A stretch of 64,000 nucleotides of DNA, from assembly GCF_032362555.1 (NCBI RefSeq), contig NC_083515.1, forward strand, positions 2,205,001 to 2,269,000. Direction: 5' to 3'. Both the position numbers and the translations under genes were made by a program. This stretch comes from Amyelois transitella (Eukaryota > Arthropoda > Insecta > Lepidoptera > Pyralidae). Positions 1 to 13,500 of this stretch are shown here, one piece after another; the stretch's first letter is position 1, and the number at the start of each line of letters is the position of its first letter. A model generated the notes under the pieces. It was not told where the DNA came from, made no database searches, and was given only the letters and a program-made list of their open reading frames with translations.

Positions 1-326
1 GAGCGCGCCGGCCTGCAGCTGGTGCGGCGGACCCTGGGCTCGCCGCGTACCTGTCTGTGCAGCGCCTCGCAGGCGAGCGCGCCGGCCTGCAGCTGGTGCG
101 GCGGACCCTGGGCTCGCCGCGTACCTGTCTGTGCAGCGCCTCGCAGGCGAGCGCGCCGGCCTGCAGCTGGTGCGGCGGACCCTGGGCTCGCCGCGTACCT
201 GTCTGTGCAGCGCCTCGCAGGCGAGCGCGCCGGCCTGCAGCTGGTGCGGCGGACCCTGGGCTCGCCGCGTACCTGTCTGTGCAGCGCCTCGCAGGCGAGC
301 GCGCCGGCCTGCAGCTGGTGCGGCGT
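1..326 (-). repeat. Array A: 74-bp tandem repeat covering exon 29 3' end and donor
   Basis: Near-identical 74-bp units start at 1, 75, 149 and 223, with the parental exon segment at 297. On the minus strand each unit has about 52 nt of exon 29 (coding [18 protein letters not shown]), the donor GTACGC and about 20 nt that still resemble the exon upstream (GCGAGCCCAGGG against GCGAGCCCAAGG). The period is not a multiple of three, so use of a later donor would shift the frame. The array continues past the left edge. Confidence 0.9.
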
Positions 327-3300
327 GGCCTTGGGCTCGCGCGCCGCCAGGATGGGCCGCGAGTACCGCGCCGTGAACTGCCGCTCCGTGCCCAGGAGGC
401 CCGGCATCAGGAAGTCGAACAGCGACCACAGTTCTAGCACGTTGTTCTGGAAAAAAATATCAGAGCGGTCATTATTACGACAAACCCAAAATTGCTGGAT
501 AAAGGATAATTGTTACGGCATGCGTACCTTAATTGCTATTAAATAGTGAATCAATCCAAAAACAACTATCAATATAAAAAATCCATTACTGAAAAAGCTC
601 ACCTGTATCGGCGTTCCGGACAAAATCAGCCTATGATTCGCAATCAGCTGTTTTATTGCTTTGAACGCCTTCGTCTTCACATTCTTGATCACGTGGCCCT
701 CGTCCAAAATGCAGTAATTCCACCTGATACTGCTGAAGAAATCTATGTCCTTCCTCACGATGTCGTACGAGGCCACTATGAGGTTGTGGAACGGAACGCG
801 CGTGCGCAGACGTTCGCGTTCGACCGGAGTACCCACGTACTGTAGTGGCTTCAGGTATTGGGACGGAATGAATTTGGTCACTTCGAAGACCCAGTGGCCT
901 GGAATTCAAGATTTTTTTAATTTATAATACAAAAATACTTAGAAAGGTGTTCCAACTAACCCGGACCAACTGTCATGATCAGAGATCGGAATAGGTAGAT
1001 TGATTTTATGTACTTGCATCATGAATTACCATAGAAAGCATAACATAGATAAGCCTCTTTTCCAGGATTCCATTTCAGTACTTACACTTACAGTAAACTA
1101 CATTGTCCGCGGGTAACATAGGACTACAATTTACGTGAACGAAGTCGGGGGAAAACAGCTACCACTAATATATTCTTCATCCCACTTGTAAAAATTCCGG
1201 AAAAAATCTTAATAATTTACAAATCCCGCAATCCCGGACGGAGGCATGTCCATATTAATATATACGATTCAGTTCATTGACCCCAATTCAATCTACCTAT
1301 TCCAATCTTTATTCATGATATTTGACACAGAGACAAACAAAACCGTCAAGGTAACATAGGCTTCTCTTTTTCTGAAAATACCCATGGGAGTTTCAATTAA
1401 TTATAAGTTATATCTTATATTTATTTATTTATTTATTCCATTAAAGGTTTCCCTGTTTTTTTTATCTTTATTAAGTAAATACCTAACTCCTCCCAATGGA
1501 TGTTGTAAAAGGCGACTAATAAGACAAACACATTCATATCTAGTGCAAAACAAATATCGTTCATTCAAAATGTGTTAACAAAATATTGATATACTGAACC
1601 CCATCAAAGGTTTCCCTGATTTTTTTTTATCTTTATTAAATAAATTCCTAACTCCTCCCGATGGATGTTGTAAAAGGCGACTAATAAGACAAACGCATAC
1701 ATTAGTGCAAAACAAATATCGTTCATTCAAAATGTGTTTACAAAATATTGATATACTGAGACCATCAAAGGTTTTCCCTGATTTTTTTTACCCTTATTTA
1801 GTAAATACCTAACTCCTCCCGATGGATGTTGTAAAAGGCAGCTTATAGGAGAAACACATTCATTTCTAATGCAAAATATTGATATACTGAACCCCATCAA
1901 AGGTTTTCCCTGTATTTTTTATCTCTATTCAGTAAATACCTAAACAAATAAGTTAAAGAGAGAGAGAGAGTTACCAGTGAGAGTGGGGGGACACACGACC
2001 AGCGAAGGCATCTCGGGCACGGGGGGGCGGATCTGCTGCCTCTCCCAGTGGGCGCCCGCCACCACCACGATGGACTGCAATGTCTTCCCGAGGCCCATGT
2101 CATCACATAACACTCCGTGGAGCTTGTACGTGTATAGGAAACGGAGCCAGTTCACTCCTGCCTGAAATAAAATATAAAGGGATATCGATTTATGTGTCAT
2201 TTACCAGGTGCAGTGGGGTTCCCGGCACCAATTCAAAAAAGAATAGGACCATTCCATTTCTTTCCCATGGATGTCGTAAAAGGTGACTAGGGATAAGCTT
2301 ACACACTTGGGATTCTTTTTAAGAGATGGGCTAGCAGCTGTCACTATTTGAATCTCAATTCTATCATTATGCCAAACAGCTGAACGTGGCCTGTCAGTGT
2401 TTCAAGAATGCTGTTTCTGTCTTCAGTTGTGAAATGTCTCACAAATTTATGTCTCATATCTCCTCGGGCTTGGAGGAAATTAAAAATGTTAACACCAAAT
2501 TACCTGCTGATAACTCCTCAGCTCCGTCGACACTTTGATCGGGATCTTATAGTCTTTTATAGACTTTGGGTTGAACAGTTGTTCCAGGAAATGTTTATCC
2601 CTTGCTCGCCTTTCCCTGAGCTCTAGTGACAGGCCGTCAGGCTCGGGTATGGCCCCGTCCAGAGGCATCAGTTGTATGAGCGATGCGAAGCAACGCGTAG
2701 ACATAATGCGAACGGCTTCGCAGTGGTCGCTCATACGACCTGAAAACAAAAAAATATTGTTTTCTCTATGTACCAAATCTATACATGCATATAATCATGT
2801 CTATATCCCTTGCGGGGTAGACGGAGCCAACAGTCTTAAAAAGACTGATAGGCCACGTTTAGCTGTTTGGCTTGATAATATAGAATTGAGATTCAAATAG
2901 TGACAGGTTGCTAGCCTGTCGCCTAAAAGAAGAATCCCAATTTTGTAAGCCTATCTCTTAGTCGCCTTTACGACATCCACCGCCTCCGCGGCGCCGCAGC
3001 AGACACCTTCGTCCAATGTCGGCAATGACTAACTCACTGACCCAGCAGCGGCAGCACCAGCAGCGCGATGTAGGGCACGAGCCGCAGCTGCAGCGCGTCC
3101 ACCGCCTCCGCGGCGCCGCAGCAGACACCTTCGTCCAATGTCGGCAATGACTAACTCACTGACCCAGCAGCGGCAGCACCAGCAGCGCGATGTAGGGCAC
3201 GAGCCGCAGCTGCAGCGCGTCCACCGCCTCCGCGGCGCCGCAGCAGACACCTTCGTCCAATGTCGGCAATGACTAACTCACTGACCCAGCAGCGGCAGCA

Positions 3301-4516
3301 CCAGCAGCGCGATGTAGGGCACGAGCCGCAGCTGCAGCGCGTCCACCGCCTCCGCGGCGCCGCAGCAGACACCTTCGTCCAATGTCGGCAATGACTAACT
3401 CACTGACCCAGCAGCGGCAGCACCAGCAGCGCGATGTAGGGCACGAGCCGCAGCTGCAGCGCGTCCACCGCCTCCGCGGCGCCGCAGCAGACACCTTCGT
3501 CCAATGTCGGCAATGACTAACTCACTGACCCAGCAGCGGCAGCACCAGCAGCGCGATGTAGGGCACGAGCCGCAGCTGCAGCGCGTCCACCGCCTCCGCG
3601 GCGCCGCAGCAGACACCTTCGTCCAATGTCGGCAATGACTAACTCACTGACCCAGCAGCGGCAGCACCAGCAGCGCGATGTAGGGCACGAGCCGCAGCTG
3701 CAGCGCGTCCACCGCCTCCGCGGCGCCGCAGCAGACACCTTCGTCCAATGTCGGCAATGACTAACTCACTGACCCAGCAGCGGCAGCACCAGCAGCGCGA
3801 TGTAGGGCACGAGCCGCAGCTGCAGCGCGTCCACCGCCTCCGCGGCGCCGCAGCAGACACCTTCGTCCAATGTCGGCAATGACTAACTCACTGACCCAGC
3901 AGCGGCAGCACCAGCAGCGCGATGTAGGGCACGAGCCGCAGCTGCAGCGCGTCCACCGCCTCCGCGGCGCCGCAGCAGACACCTTCGTCCAATGTCGGCA
4001 ATGACTAACTCACTGACCCAGCAGCGGCAGCACCAGCAGCGCGATGTAGGGCACGAGCCGCAGCTGCAGCGCGTCCACCGCCTCCGCGGCGCCGCAGCAG
4101 ACACCTTCGTCCAATGTCGGCAATGACTAACTCACTGACCCAGCAGCGGCAGCACCAGCAGCGCGATGTAGGGCACGAGCCGCAGCTGCAGCGCGTCCAC
4201 CGCCTCCGCGGCGCCGCAGCAGACACCTTCGTCCAATGTCGGCAATGACTAACTCACTGACCCAGCAGCGGCAGCACCAGCAGCGCGATGTAGGGCACGA
4301 GCCGCAGCTGCAGCGCGTCCACCGCCTCCGCGGCGCCGCAGCAGACACCTTCGTCCAATGTCGGCAATGACTAACTCACTGACCCAGCAGCGGCAGCACC
4401 AGCAGCGCGATGTAGGGCACGAGCCGCAGCTGCAGCGCGTCCACCGCGCGCGCCACCGCCTCCGCGGCGCCGCAGCGGGCGCGGGGGCAGGGGCCTTCAT
4501 CCAATGTCGGGATTAA
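273..4516 (-). CDS. BTAF1: BTAF1 exons 25-29: end of solenoid and SNF2 ATPase lobe 1
   Basis: Exons are 25: 4,384-4,516; 26: 2,504-2,739; 27: 1,975-2,161; 28: 603-898; 29: 273-446. Exon 25 gives [16 protein letters not shown] and joins exon 26 at [18 protein letters not shown]. Exon 27 has the Walker A (DDMGLGKT) and [11 protein letters not shown]. Exon 28 has [17 protein letters not shown], the DEGH box and LSGTPIQ. Exon 29 starts [13 protein letters not shown] and ends at CEALHRQ before a GTACGC donor. The next expected exon (second half of lobe 1) is outside the window. Exons 25 and 29 are the parents of two of the tandem arrays. ATPase residues visible here appear intact. Confidence 0.95.
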
Positions 4517-7500
4517 CTGATAAAAAAAAGAACAAATTGAGTTAAAAAAAATACACTTTGAGGGTTATTACCCCGAATTTAAGCTATTTCCTACCACCCT
4601 TGGCTTTAACAGGCAGTTTCAGTCATGTCACATGTCACGGATGCGCGCGAACGTGTTACTTGTATATGTGATAGACGATACATCGCTGAGGAAAATGACC
4701 TCGACCACTATAAAGTGCGCGAACTGTAATGTTGTGATAAGTGAACTGTTGACGTTTCTGCGAAATGTAATTGACTTCACTGATATAAAGAGTGTCCACC
4801 AGTTGTGTATCTCGACATATTCATCGGAAGAAATAACTAAAGCAAAATCACTGTTATATGATGCAGTACCGAATGCGAAAAAGATGCCAATACTGAGGTA
4901 AGAAGGTAAAAAGAGAATATCCAGAGACCTCGACGATATTATCTTTTTGATGAAATCCGGGAATAAAGAACTTTTTCCGATATTTGCAGCCGTCAATTTA
5001 AATAAATTTCCTCCGGTTTCTTTAGATCATGTAGACGCTAGAAGAATACTTAAGGATATTCTTAAAATACAAGAGGAGCTGAGGGTAGTCTTTGCAGGGG
5101 GAACCTAACACGTATTGGATCATATGGTTACACATCCATTTGTCTGAATGTGCAGGTTTCCTCTCACCGTAACAGTATCTGTTAGTCATCAAACTAATGT
5201 ACATAACTTCGAAAATAGACATTGGTACATGGCCGCGGTGGGTTCGAACCGGTACCTTTGCGTTTGCTTTCCTGAACTCCCTTCAAAAACAGTTTGTTTC
5301 TTTGCAGGGTTGTCAAAAACAAGTGCGCCGTAGGAAAGAGCGAACGAGAGAGCAGTGCACCCCTCTCTTAATTCGGTGAGTACACTTCAAACGAGCTTAC
5401 AGTCGGTTCTAAATTGTAATCCGATCAATAGGTATTTATTCGCTTCAATATTTATTATAAATAAATTTATTTAAAACTTTACTGCACGAAAAAAAATTTA
5501 CAAAAGGCGGACTTAAAGTCGTTTGGCATTCTCTCCCAGTTAACCAGCTGACCAAACAGAAAAACTAAGATGGTGGTGCGATAAATATTATATGACAGTT
5601 AAATACCGTGCCGTAAATGTGCCGTGTGGTTCCCGGCACCAATAGAATAATGAATAGAAACACTCCCTCTTTCCCATGGATGTCGTAAAAGGCGACTAAG
5701 GGATAGGCTTAAAAACTTGGGATTCTTTTTTAGGCGATGGGCTAGCAACCTGTCACTTGTTGAATCTCAATTCTATCGTTAAGCCAAATAGCTGAACGTG
5801 GCCTATCAGTCTTGTCAAGACTGTTGGCTCTGTCTACCCCGCAAGGGATATAGACGTGATTATATGAATGAATGAACGAATGACAGTTAAATAAACTTTG
5901 CCACGTACCGGTTAGTTTCAAGCTATTTTGAGCTAAACCCTACCAGTCTTACAACCCTACGAAAAAGAATTGTGGTTTTACGTCAGTTTCTACAATTACC
6001 TGTGACATTACAGTCTGCATCACAGCGACGGAGTCCCTATCGGCCATCGCAGCCAAAGCCCTGGCGGCCATATGCCGCACAGCCGTGTACGTACTACGTG
6101 TCAATGCGCAGGCGGCGGTCGCGCAGCCATTGAGACGCTCCCACAGTTTCTGGTGGAGGGATCCGCAAACAGCTTCGAATACTTGCAAACGCGAGATTAG
6201 TTCTTCGGCCGCGTCCGCGGTCTGGGATTCCAATTCTGTTGAAAAGTAATACATAAACTCACGCCTCTTTCCCGGAGGGATAGGCAGAGACTACCTCTTT
6301 CCACTTGCCACGATCTCTGCGTACTTCCTTCGCTTCATCCACATTCATAACTCTCTTCATGCAAGCTCAGCGGTTTCGGGTACTTCTGACCTGACCCTTT
6401 ACCAGGACGTCCTTAATTTGATCAAGATATGTACGTTCGTCTAGGTCTTCCCACTCAGTTTGTTTGAAAAGTAATGTTTATTAAAAACGACTACAGTAAG
6501 TACACAAGTCGTATTGGCAATATTCGATGGCGCAGAGTAGCGTAACGACCTTATTACAATTTACATTGAATCTAAATTGCAAAAATATTTCTCCTACATC
6601 TCGCTTATAATAGCAGTATATTAGCGGACAGTTCAGTACGCGGGTTCAAAGGCTCGACTGCTCTTAATATAGTCGCGCTATAAAAAAAAAAATACTACTA
6701 CGCAGGTGTAACTTATAAATGTAATAATACTGTACAAAAGCTAAAACTAACTTTTTTTAAGTAAGTCTGGCATATTCGTGCGTCGAGGGTCAAAACTCAT
6801 TTCGATTTCTGAGCAAATTATTTTCAAGAAAGCTAAACGTGGCCAGTGTTCCAGTCTTTTCAAGACAGTTGACTCTGTCTAATCCGCAAGGGATATTGAC
6901 GTGACTATATGTATGTATTTTAAAACAATAACTCGTTACCATATTCATTCGGAGATTAAACAAAGACTCACCGGCGTCTGTCATAACGGTGGAGAATGGT
7001 TCAGTGATGAACTCCCACAATTTGGGCAGTTTATCCGGGAGCTGATCTTCGAAATACTCCGTCAAACTGGTCAGAGCCAACGTTGCACCACGCCGCTGTA
7101 TTCTCAGAATCTTTCGGGCCTGGATAAATAACAACATAGATTAATAATAATAGTAGTATTAAAATAATAGTAATAATAGTAGTAAAATAATAGTATATAA
7201 GATTAAAGTGACAAACAAACAAGCTTACTTTCACATCTCTACTAATATTATAAAGCTGAAGAGTTTGTTTGTTTGAACGCGCTAATCTCAGGAACTAATG
7301 GTTCCAATTGAAAAGTTCTTTTTGCGTCGAATAGACCATTTATCGAGGTAGGCTTTAGGCTATATAAAATCACGCTGCAACTATAAGGAGCTAAAAAAAT
7401 AATGCAAAAAGTGAAAATAAACAGGGGAAACTATTTATCCTTGATGGGATTCAATGATGCCCAAAATAATTATTCCAAGCGGACGAAGTGGCGGGCACAG

Positions 7501-10500
7501 CTAGTTTATAATATAAGTATGGATTAACAATCTATTAAATTCATGTCAGTCAAAAGACTGAAAGGTCAAGTTCAGCTACTTGACTTAATGATGGAGTTGT
7601 GATTCAAATAGTTACAGGTTGTTAGCCCATCGCCCAAAAAGAGGAAATCCCAAGTATATAAGCCTATTCGCCTTTCACGACATCTTTGGGCAAGAGATGG
7701 GAGTTGTCCAATTCTTTTTTGTATTGGTGCCGGGAACCATACGGCACATATTGGCCAGTACAACTTGCGCATAAATACCTCATCTTCGTGGGAGAACAGC
7801 TGATCCAGAGCCAGCGCGTCAGGCGTGTGGGGGGTGAGGGGGGCGTGGGGGGCGGCCGAGTGCGCGGGGGGCCGGCCCCGCCGCGGGGTCACGCGCTCGG
7901 CGTGGCGCTGCTGTTCGCGGAGGGTCACGATGCCGTTGTGCCTGTCCACTGTGGTGACAAAACATTACAAAATCAAAGTTAATGGAATCTTAGGTAATGG
8001 TTTAGTAGGGTCTCGAATCATCAAACGACCTGACCTTAATGTCTACAAATTGTCTGATATTCATACATACATACATACATATGGTCACGTCTATATCCCT
8101 TGTGGGCTAGACAGAGCCAACAGTCTTGAAAAGACTGAATGGCCACGTTCAGCTATTTGGCTTAATGATAGAATTGAGATTAGTGATACGTTGCTATTAC
8201 TGTCTGATATTCACTTTTTCATAATTTCATTGCATTACATACATGCTTCACAATAATTGAAGACACATTTATTTATTTTGCATTGCGCCAACGCAAATCT
8301 CCTGTAAGGTTTCCTTCCACCCAAAGGTTGAATGGAAGAGATTGCATTAGAGACAAGTCCGCCTTTGTACCATCTCTGTCTGTTTGACGTCCGATGAAAA
8401 CGCTGCAGTGTAGTTTGTTCCGCCGCTTCTTCTACACATGCGCTTTGGAAGCGGTAGTAGTTATAATTAGATTTAAGTGATGTGACGTCAATAAGTGATA
8501 CCTTGTATCCATTTTTGAAAATAAATCTATTCTATTCTGTTTTGTATGTGTTAATCTTATGGTGCAATAAAGAGTTTTATCTATCTATCTATCTAGATCT
8601 TAGATTTAGTTCACTTACGCCCCCGATGCAAGGCGTGTTCAGTCTTCCCCTCGGCGCCACTGTCGCCGCTGCCTGAATCTCCATTCGGCTCATCTGCGTT
8701 CTCGAGACTGACGCGAGGTGTGTATTCTGGATCACATCTAGAATACATTCAGTCAGAAAAGTATCGGGAATGGATTATTTATTTATGGTTCCAAATTCAA
8801 ATTTTTGTTTTTTTTGTTGTTGTTAGATTGGCACAACTGTTTTCCATTTTGGCGCGGAGTTTGAGTTGCATCTGTTGTTTACATTAAATACAGTGCTATT
8901 TTTAGTTATATCATATCTAGTGTGTATTGCTAATTTTATAATGGATAAAAACATCGAACAAAGAGTTTGTCTTAAATTTTGCATTGCCAATGGAATATCG
9001 TGTTCGGAGTCACTGAAAATGTTACAGAAGGCTTACGGTGAATCGACTTTATCAAAAACTCGTGCTTATGAGTGGTACAAAGCGTTCAAAAGCGGTCGAG
9101 ATGTGATGGAAGATTTGCCTCGCTCTGGTAGGCCATCAACGTCTGCAACTGAAGTTAACATCGCAAAAGTGAAGGAAATAGTGACTGAAAATCCTCATTC
9201 AACTTTGAGAGAGATAGCCACCGAACTTTCTGTATCTCACGAGTCGATCCGTACCATTTTAACTAATAATTTGGGTATGAAACATGTTGCCGCTCGGCTA
9301 GTCCCAAAAGACCTGAATTTTTTTCAAAAACTCAATCGCATGAGAGTCGCTGAGGACATGCTAGAACGAGTCAATTCTGACCCAACATTCATGAAACGCA
9401 TTGTTACTGGTGACGAGACGTGGGTTTACGAGTTTGACATGCAAACTAGTCAACAAGCTTCGGAGTGGCGCCTTCCAACTGAACCGAAACCGAAAAAACA
9501 ACGGCAAAGTCGTTCAAAAGTCAAAGTCATGTTGACTGTTTTCTTTGACTATCGCGGTGTTGTGCACTCGGAATTCTTGCCGGAAGGTCAAACGGTAAAT
9601 AAGGAATATTATTTGAGTGTTATGCGGCGTTTAAGAGAGCAAATCCGACGAAAAAGGCCAGATTTGTGGAAAGAAAATTCTTGGATTTTGCACCATGATA
9701 ATGCACCTTCGCACAAGGCCATCATTGTGAACGAATTTTTAACCAAACACTCAACAAATACCATCGAGCAACCACCATATTCACCAGATATGGCTCCAGC
9801 CGACTTTTTTATTTTTCCTAAACTCAAATTACCACTTCGTGGCACCCGTTTTCAATCGGTAGAAGACATAAAAGAGAATTCGCGGCGAGAACTGACCTCA
9901 ATTCCGGAAACAGCGTTTAAAAAATGTTTTGATGATTGGATTATTCGTTGGCGTAAGTGTATCGTTTCTAAAGGAGCATATTTTGAAGGTGATAAAATAA
10001 ATTTGGATGAATAACAAACAGTTTGTGTATTATTGATCTTTTCCTGCTACTTTCTTGACAGAGTAGTACGTGGTCATTATTAATTTATTATCCTTACTTA
10101 AACATACATATAGTCAAGTCTATATAGACTTGACTATATGTATGTATCCCTTCAATACTGCATAACTCGCTCACTATTCCATGGTTAATGAAACATAAAT
10201 TTCTTGCATTGCCAAAATGTGAGGAGCTGTAAAGTGACCGTACCAAACAAAATGCTATGGACATACATACATAGAGTCACGTCTATATACTTTGCGGGGT
10301 AGACAGGGCCAACAGTCCTGAAGAGACTGACAGGCCACTTTCAGCTGTTTGGCCTTATGATAGAATTGAGACTCAAACAGTGACAGGTTGCTAGCTCATC
10401 GGCTAAAATAAGAATCCCAAGTTTAAAAGGCATCACTACATAGTATAAAACAAAGTCGCTATTTTAGTCTGTTTGTCTGTATGCTTAAATCTTTAAAATT

Positions 10501-13500
10501 ACGCAACGGATTTTGATGAAGTTTTTTGTAACAGGTAGAGTGATTCAATAGGAAGGTTTTTATGTATAACAACATTTATAATTTTGCACCCGTGCGAAGC
10601 CGGGGCGGGTCGCTAGTTCCCTATAAATGGTATGGACTTACATACCTGAGGAAGGCCTTGAGGTTGACGAGCACCTTGTTGTTGGGCGAGGCGCCGCGGC
10701 CGGCCAGCCGCGCCAGCAGCGCCGCCAGCGCGGCCGCCGCCAGCCGCTGCAGCAGCTCGCTGGGCTCGCGCTTGGCGCTGTCCATGAGCGGCCGCACCAC
10801 GGGGTTGAGCTGGCGCGGCGCGCAGCGCAGCCATGCGCACGCGCCCGCCAGCGCCGCTTGCACTCTGCGCATGCGCGTATCGCATCGTTATGTTATGTTA
10901 TGCTGTATATTGATAATATTATCTTAGACCAAAACAATACAAAATTAAGATTAAGTAATTTAGAAACATTAACAGAAAACATAGAGAAAAAAATAGAAAC
11001 CTTAGAATCTGACATGAGCACGATAACTGATAGTTCCTCAACACAAGCTACGATTCCATCACCTGCAATAAACTATGAAGAAATTATTAATGAAGTCTAT
11101 GAGCGAAATATAAGATCCAAGAATATTGTGATTGTTGGTATCCCTGAGCCAACTACTGCGGGGAATACTATGGAACGTCAGACCTACAACCAAATGGAAG
11201 TGTCTAAAATAATAAAAACTATCTCGAACGACTGCCCAGAACCATTTAAAATTATCCGACTTGGTAAATACAAACCTGAACATACTCGTCCTGTCAAGAT
11301 CTGCTTCAATTCTGAAGAAACTGTAATGAACTTACTACGAAATAAAAATAAAGCACAGTTTGATAAAATAAAAATTTTCTCTGACCGAACACCATTCCAA
11401 ACAAAGCAAATGCAGAAACTAAAAGAAGAATTAGAAAGACGTAGTGTTGCAGGAGAGAAAAATTTGACCATAAAGTTTTTTAAGGGAACTCCAAAAATTG
11501 TATGCACCACAGCAGGAAAACAAGGTGAAAAGACATTACCTTCAAAAAACTAAGTAGTTCGACAGGTAAGGTGTCTCACAAACTTGCCAAAAACTACTCC
11601 GAGATAAAATGCACTAAAAAGACCTTAAAATGTTTCTACATTAATTCACGCAGTCTCGTTAAACGGGGAAAATTCGATGAATTAAAGTGTATAGTTGCTT
11701 ACACTCAGCCTCATATTATAATAGTAACAGAAACCTGGATAAAAAACGAAAGTGATGTCCAGAAACTCCAGATTGCGAGCTACACCCACTACAATAACTT
11801 TCGAAAGGACAGGAAAGGAGGAGGTGTTTCAATCTATGTTCAAAATGACCTACAGCACAGTTTGCTCGAAGAGCACTGTATAGCAAATGACAGCCATTAC
11901 CTTTGGGTTCATCTAGAAAAACAATCCTTGGATATTGCTGCAATATACAACCCTAATGGGAAAAAATCTGATGATTTTTTTGACTCATTTCCACAACAAC
12001 TAAAACGTAGCAAGAGGGCCATTATCTTTGGCGACTTCAATCTTGATTTATTAGTCCCAGATAAAGAAACTCGTAAATACAAGGACGCCTTAAAGGAAAA
12101 TGATTACAGAGTTTTGAACAAAATAAATAGAAAGTACTGCACTCGTGTGACACCTACCACCAACACTATTATTGATCACGTTTGCACTAATCTGAAAACA
12201 AACAACTTTAGCTTTTATTTGTTGGAATCATCAATGTCTGACCACAGGCAGATTTATCTAGAAATTGAAAACTGCAAACCAACACCATTACAAAAAACGA
12301 AATACGCTGCTGTTAACTATGATAAACTATGTGAAACTATGGAAAACGATCTAAGGGCAAGTGATAAAATCTATGAATACGATATACTGGAACAAAAAAT
12401 GCTGAATTGCCTCTCTGAATGTAAAACTACTAAATCAAAATTATTTAATCCCCCGCGACAGGTCTGGATTAATAAAGACATAATGAAAGACATAAATAAC
12501 AGAAATGAAATATGGCAAAATTACAAAACGAACCCACAAAATATATTTTTGGAAAAAGAATTAAAAGTTGCTAGATCTAAAGCATTCAACAACATACAGA
12601 AAACTAAAAAATCGTATTACTTTAAGTACTTCAAAGAACACACAAGCAAACCGAAGAGGATGTGTGTGGGGCTATTCAAGAATTGGCTAATAACAAAAGA
12701 AGAGATCCTGTGAAGCTGAACAAACTTGTCATGGACTCAGCGACAGTAACGGATGAACAAGAAATTTGCGAATGTTTCAATCGCTTCTTTTCCACCATTG
12801 GCTCAACTCTTGCTTCCCAAATCCCGAAAAATCGATTAGCCGGCACTCGTACTTCACGTGCATCTGCAACGAGATCTACTGAACTCACGAACTTCGCACC
12901 TGGAACCGCAGACGAAATCAGTCAGATAATTGATGATCTGGACCCCAATACGAGTTCCGGTATTGACGGAATCAGCCCAAAAACAATTAAGTGTCTGAAG
13001 AACGTAATCCTCATTCCCCTCACGGACTGTATAAATTATTGTCTGGAACGAGGAGTTTTCCCGGATTCCCTAAAACTTGCCAAAGTTACGCCTATCTACA
13101 AGTCCGGTAGTAAATCTGACCCATGTAACTATCGCCCAATTTCGGTTCTGCCTGTTATTTCTAAAATATTTGAAAGAATAATTTATTTTCGCCTAGAAAA
13201 ATATCTGACCTCGATAGACTTTCTGTACAAAAAACAATATGGTTTTAGACCCAAATCGAATACGCTCTCGGCGACCGTGGACCTCGTAACCAAAATCAAA
13301 AACAAAATTGATGAAAAACAAATAGTTATCGGTATATTCATCGACTTAAAAAAGGCGTTTGATACCATCAGCCACAAATTACTACTCAAAAAACTGTCTG
13401 ACATTGCTATATCTGGAAAGGCACACGATATGTTCAGATCATATTTTGAAAATCGTAGACAAATAGTCAAAATAGGTATACATCAAAGTTCTACCAGTCA

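Noticed and set aside
1-4440. Regular repeats that could be mistaken for a CRISPR array.
   Set aside because: Units are contiguous with no unique spacers, contain BTAF1 coding sequence and lie in an insect gene.
3029-4500. Eleven overlapping frames of 73-83 codons on the minus strand in array B.
   Set aside because: They are the same shadow frame repeated every 122 bp and out of frame with BTAF1 exon 25 (they read [12 protein letters not shown] instead of [12 protein letters not shown]).
9609-9845. Minus-strand frame within the mariner.
   Set aside because: It is the antisense shadow of the transposase.
10627-11553. A 308-codon plus-strand protein.
   Set aside because: Its first 80 or so codons are antisense BTAF1 exon 20; only the part from about 10,906 is LINE ORF1.
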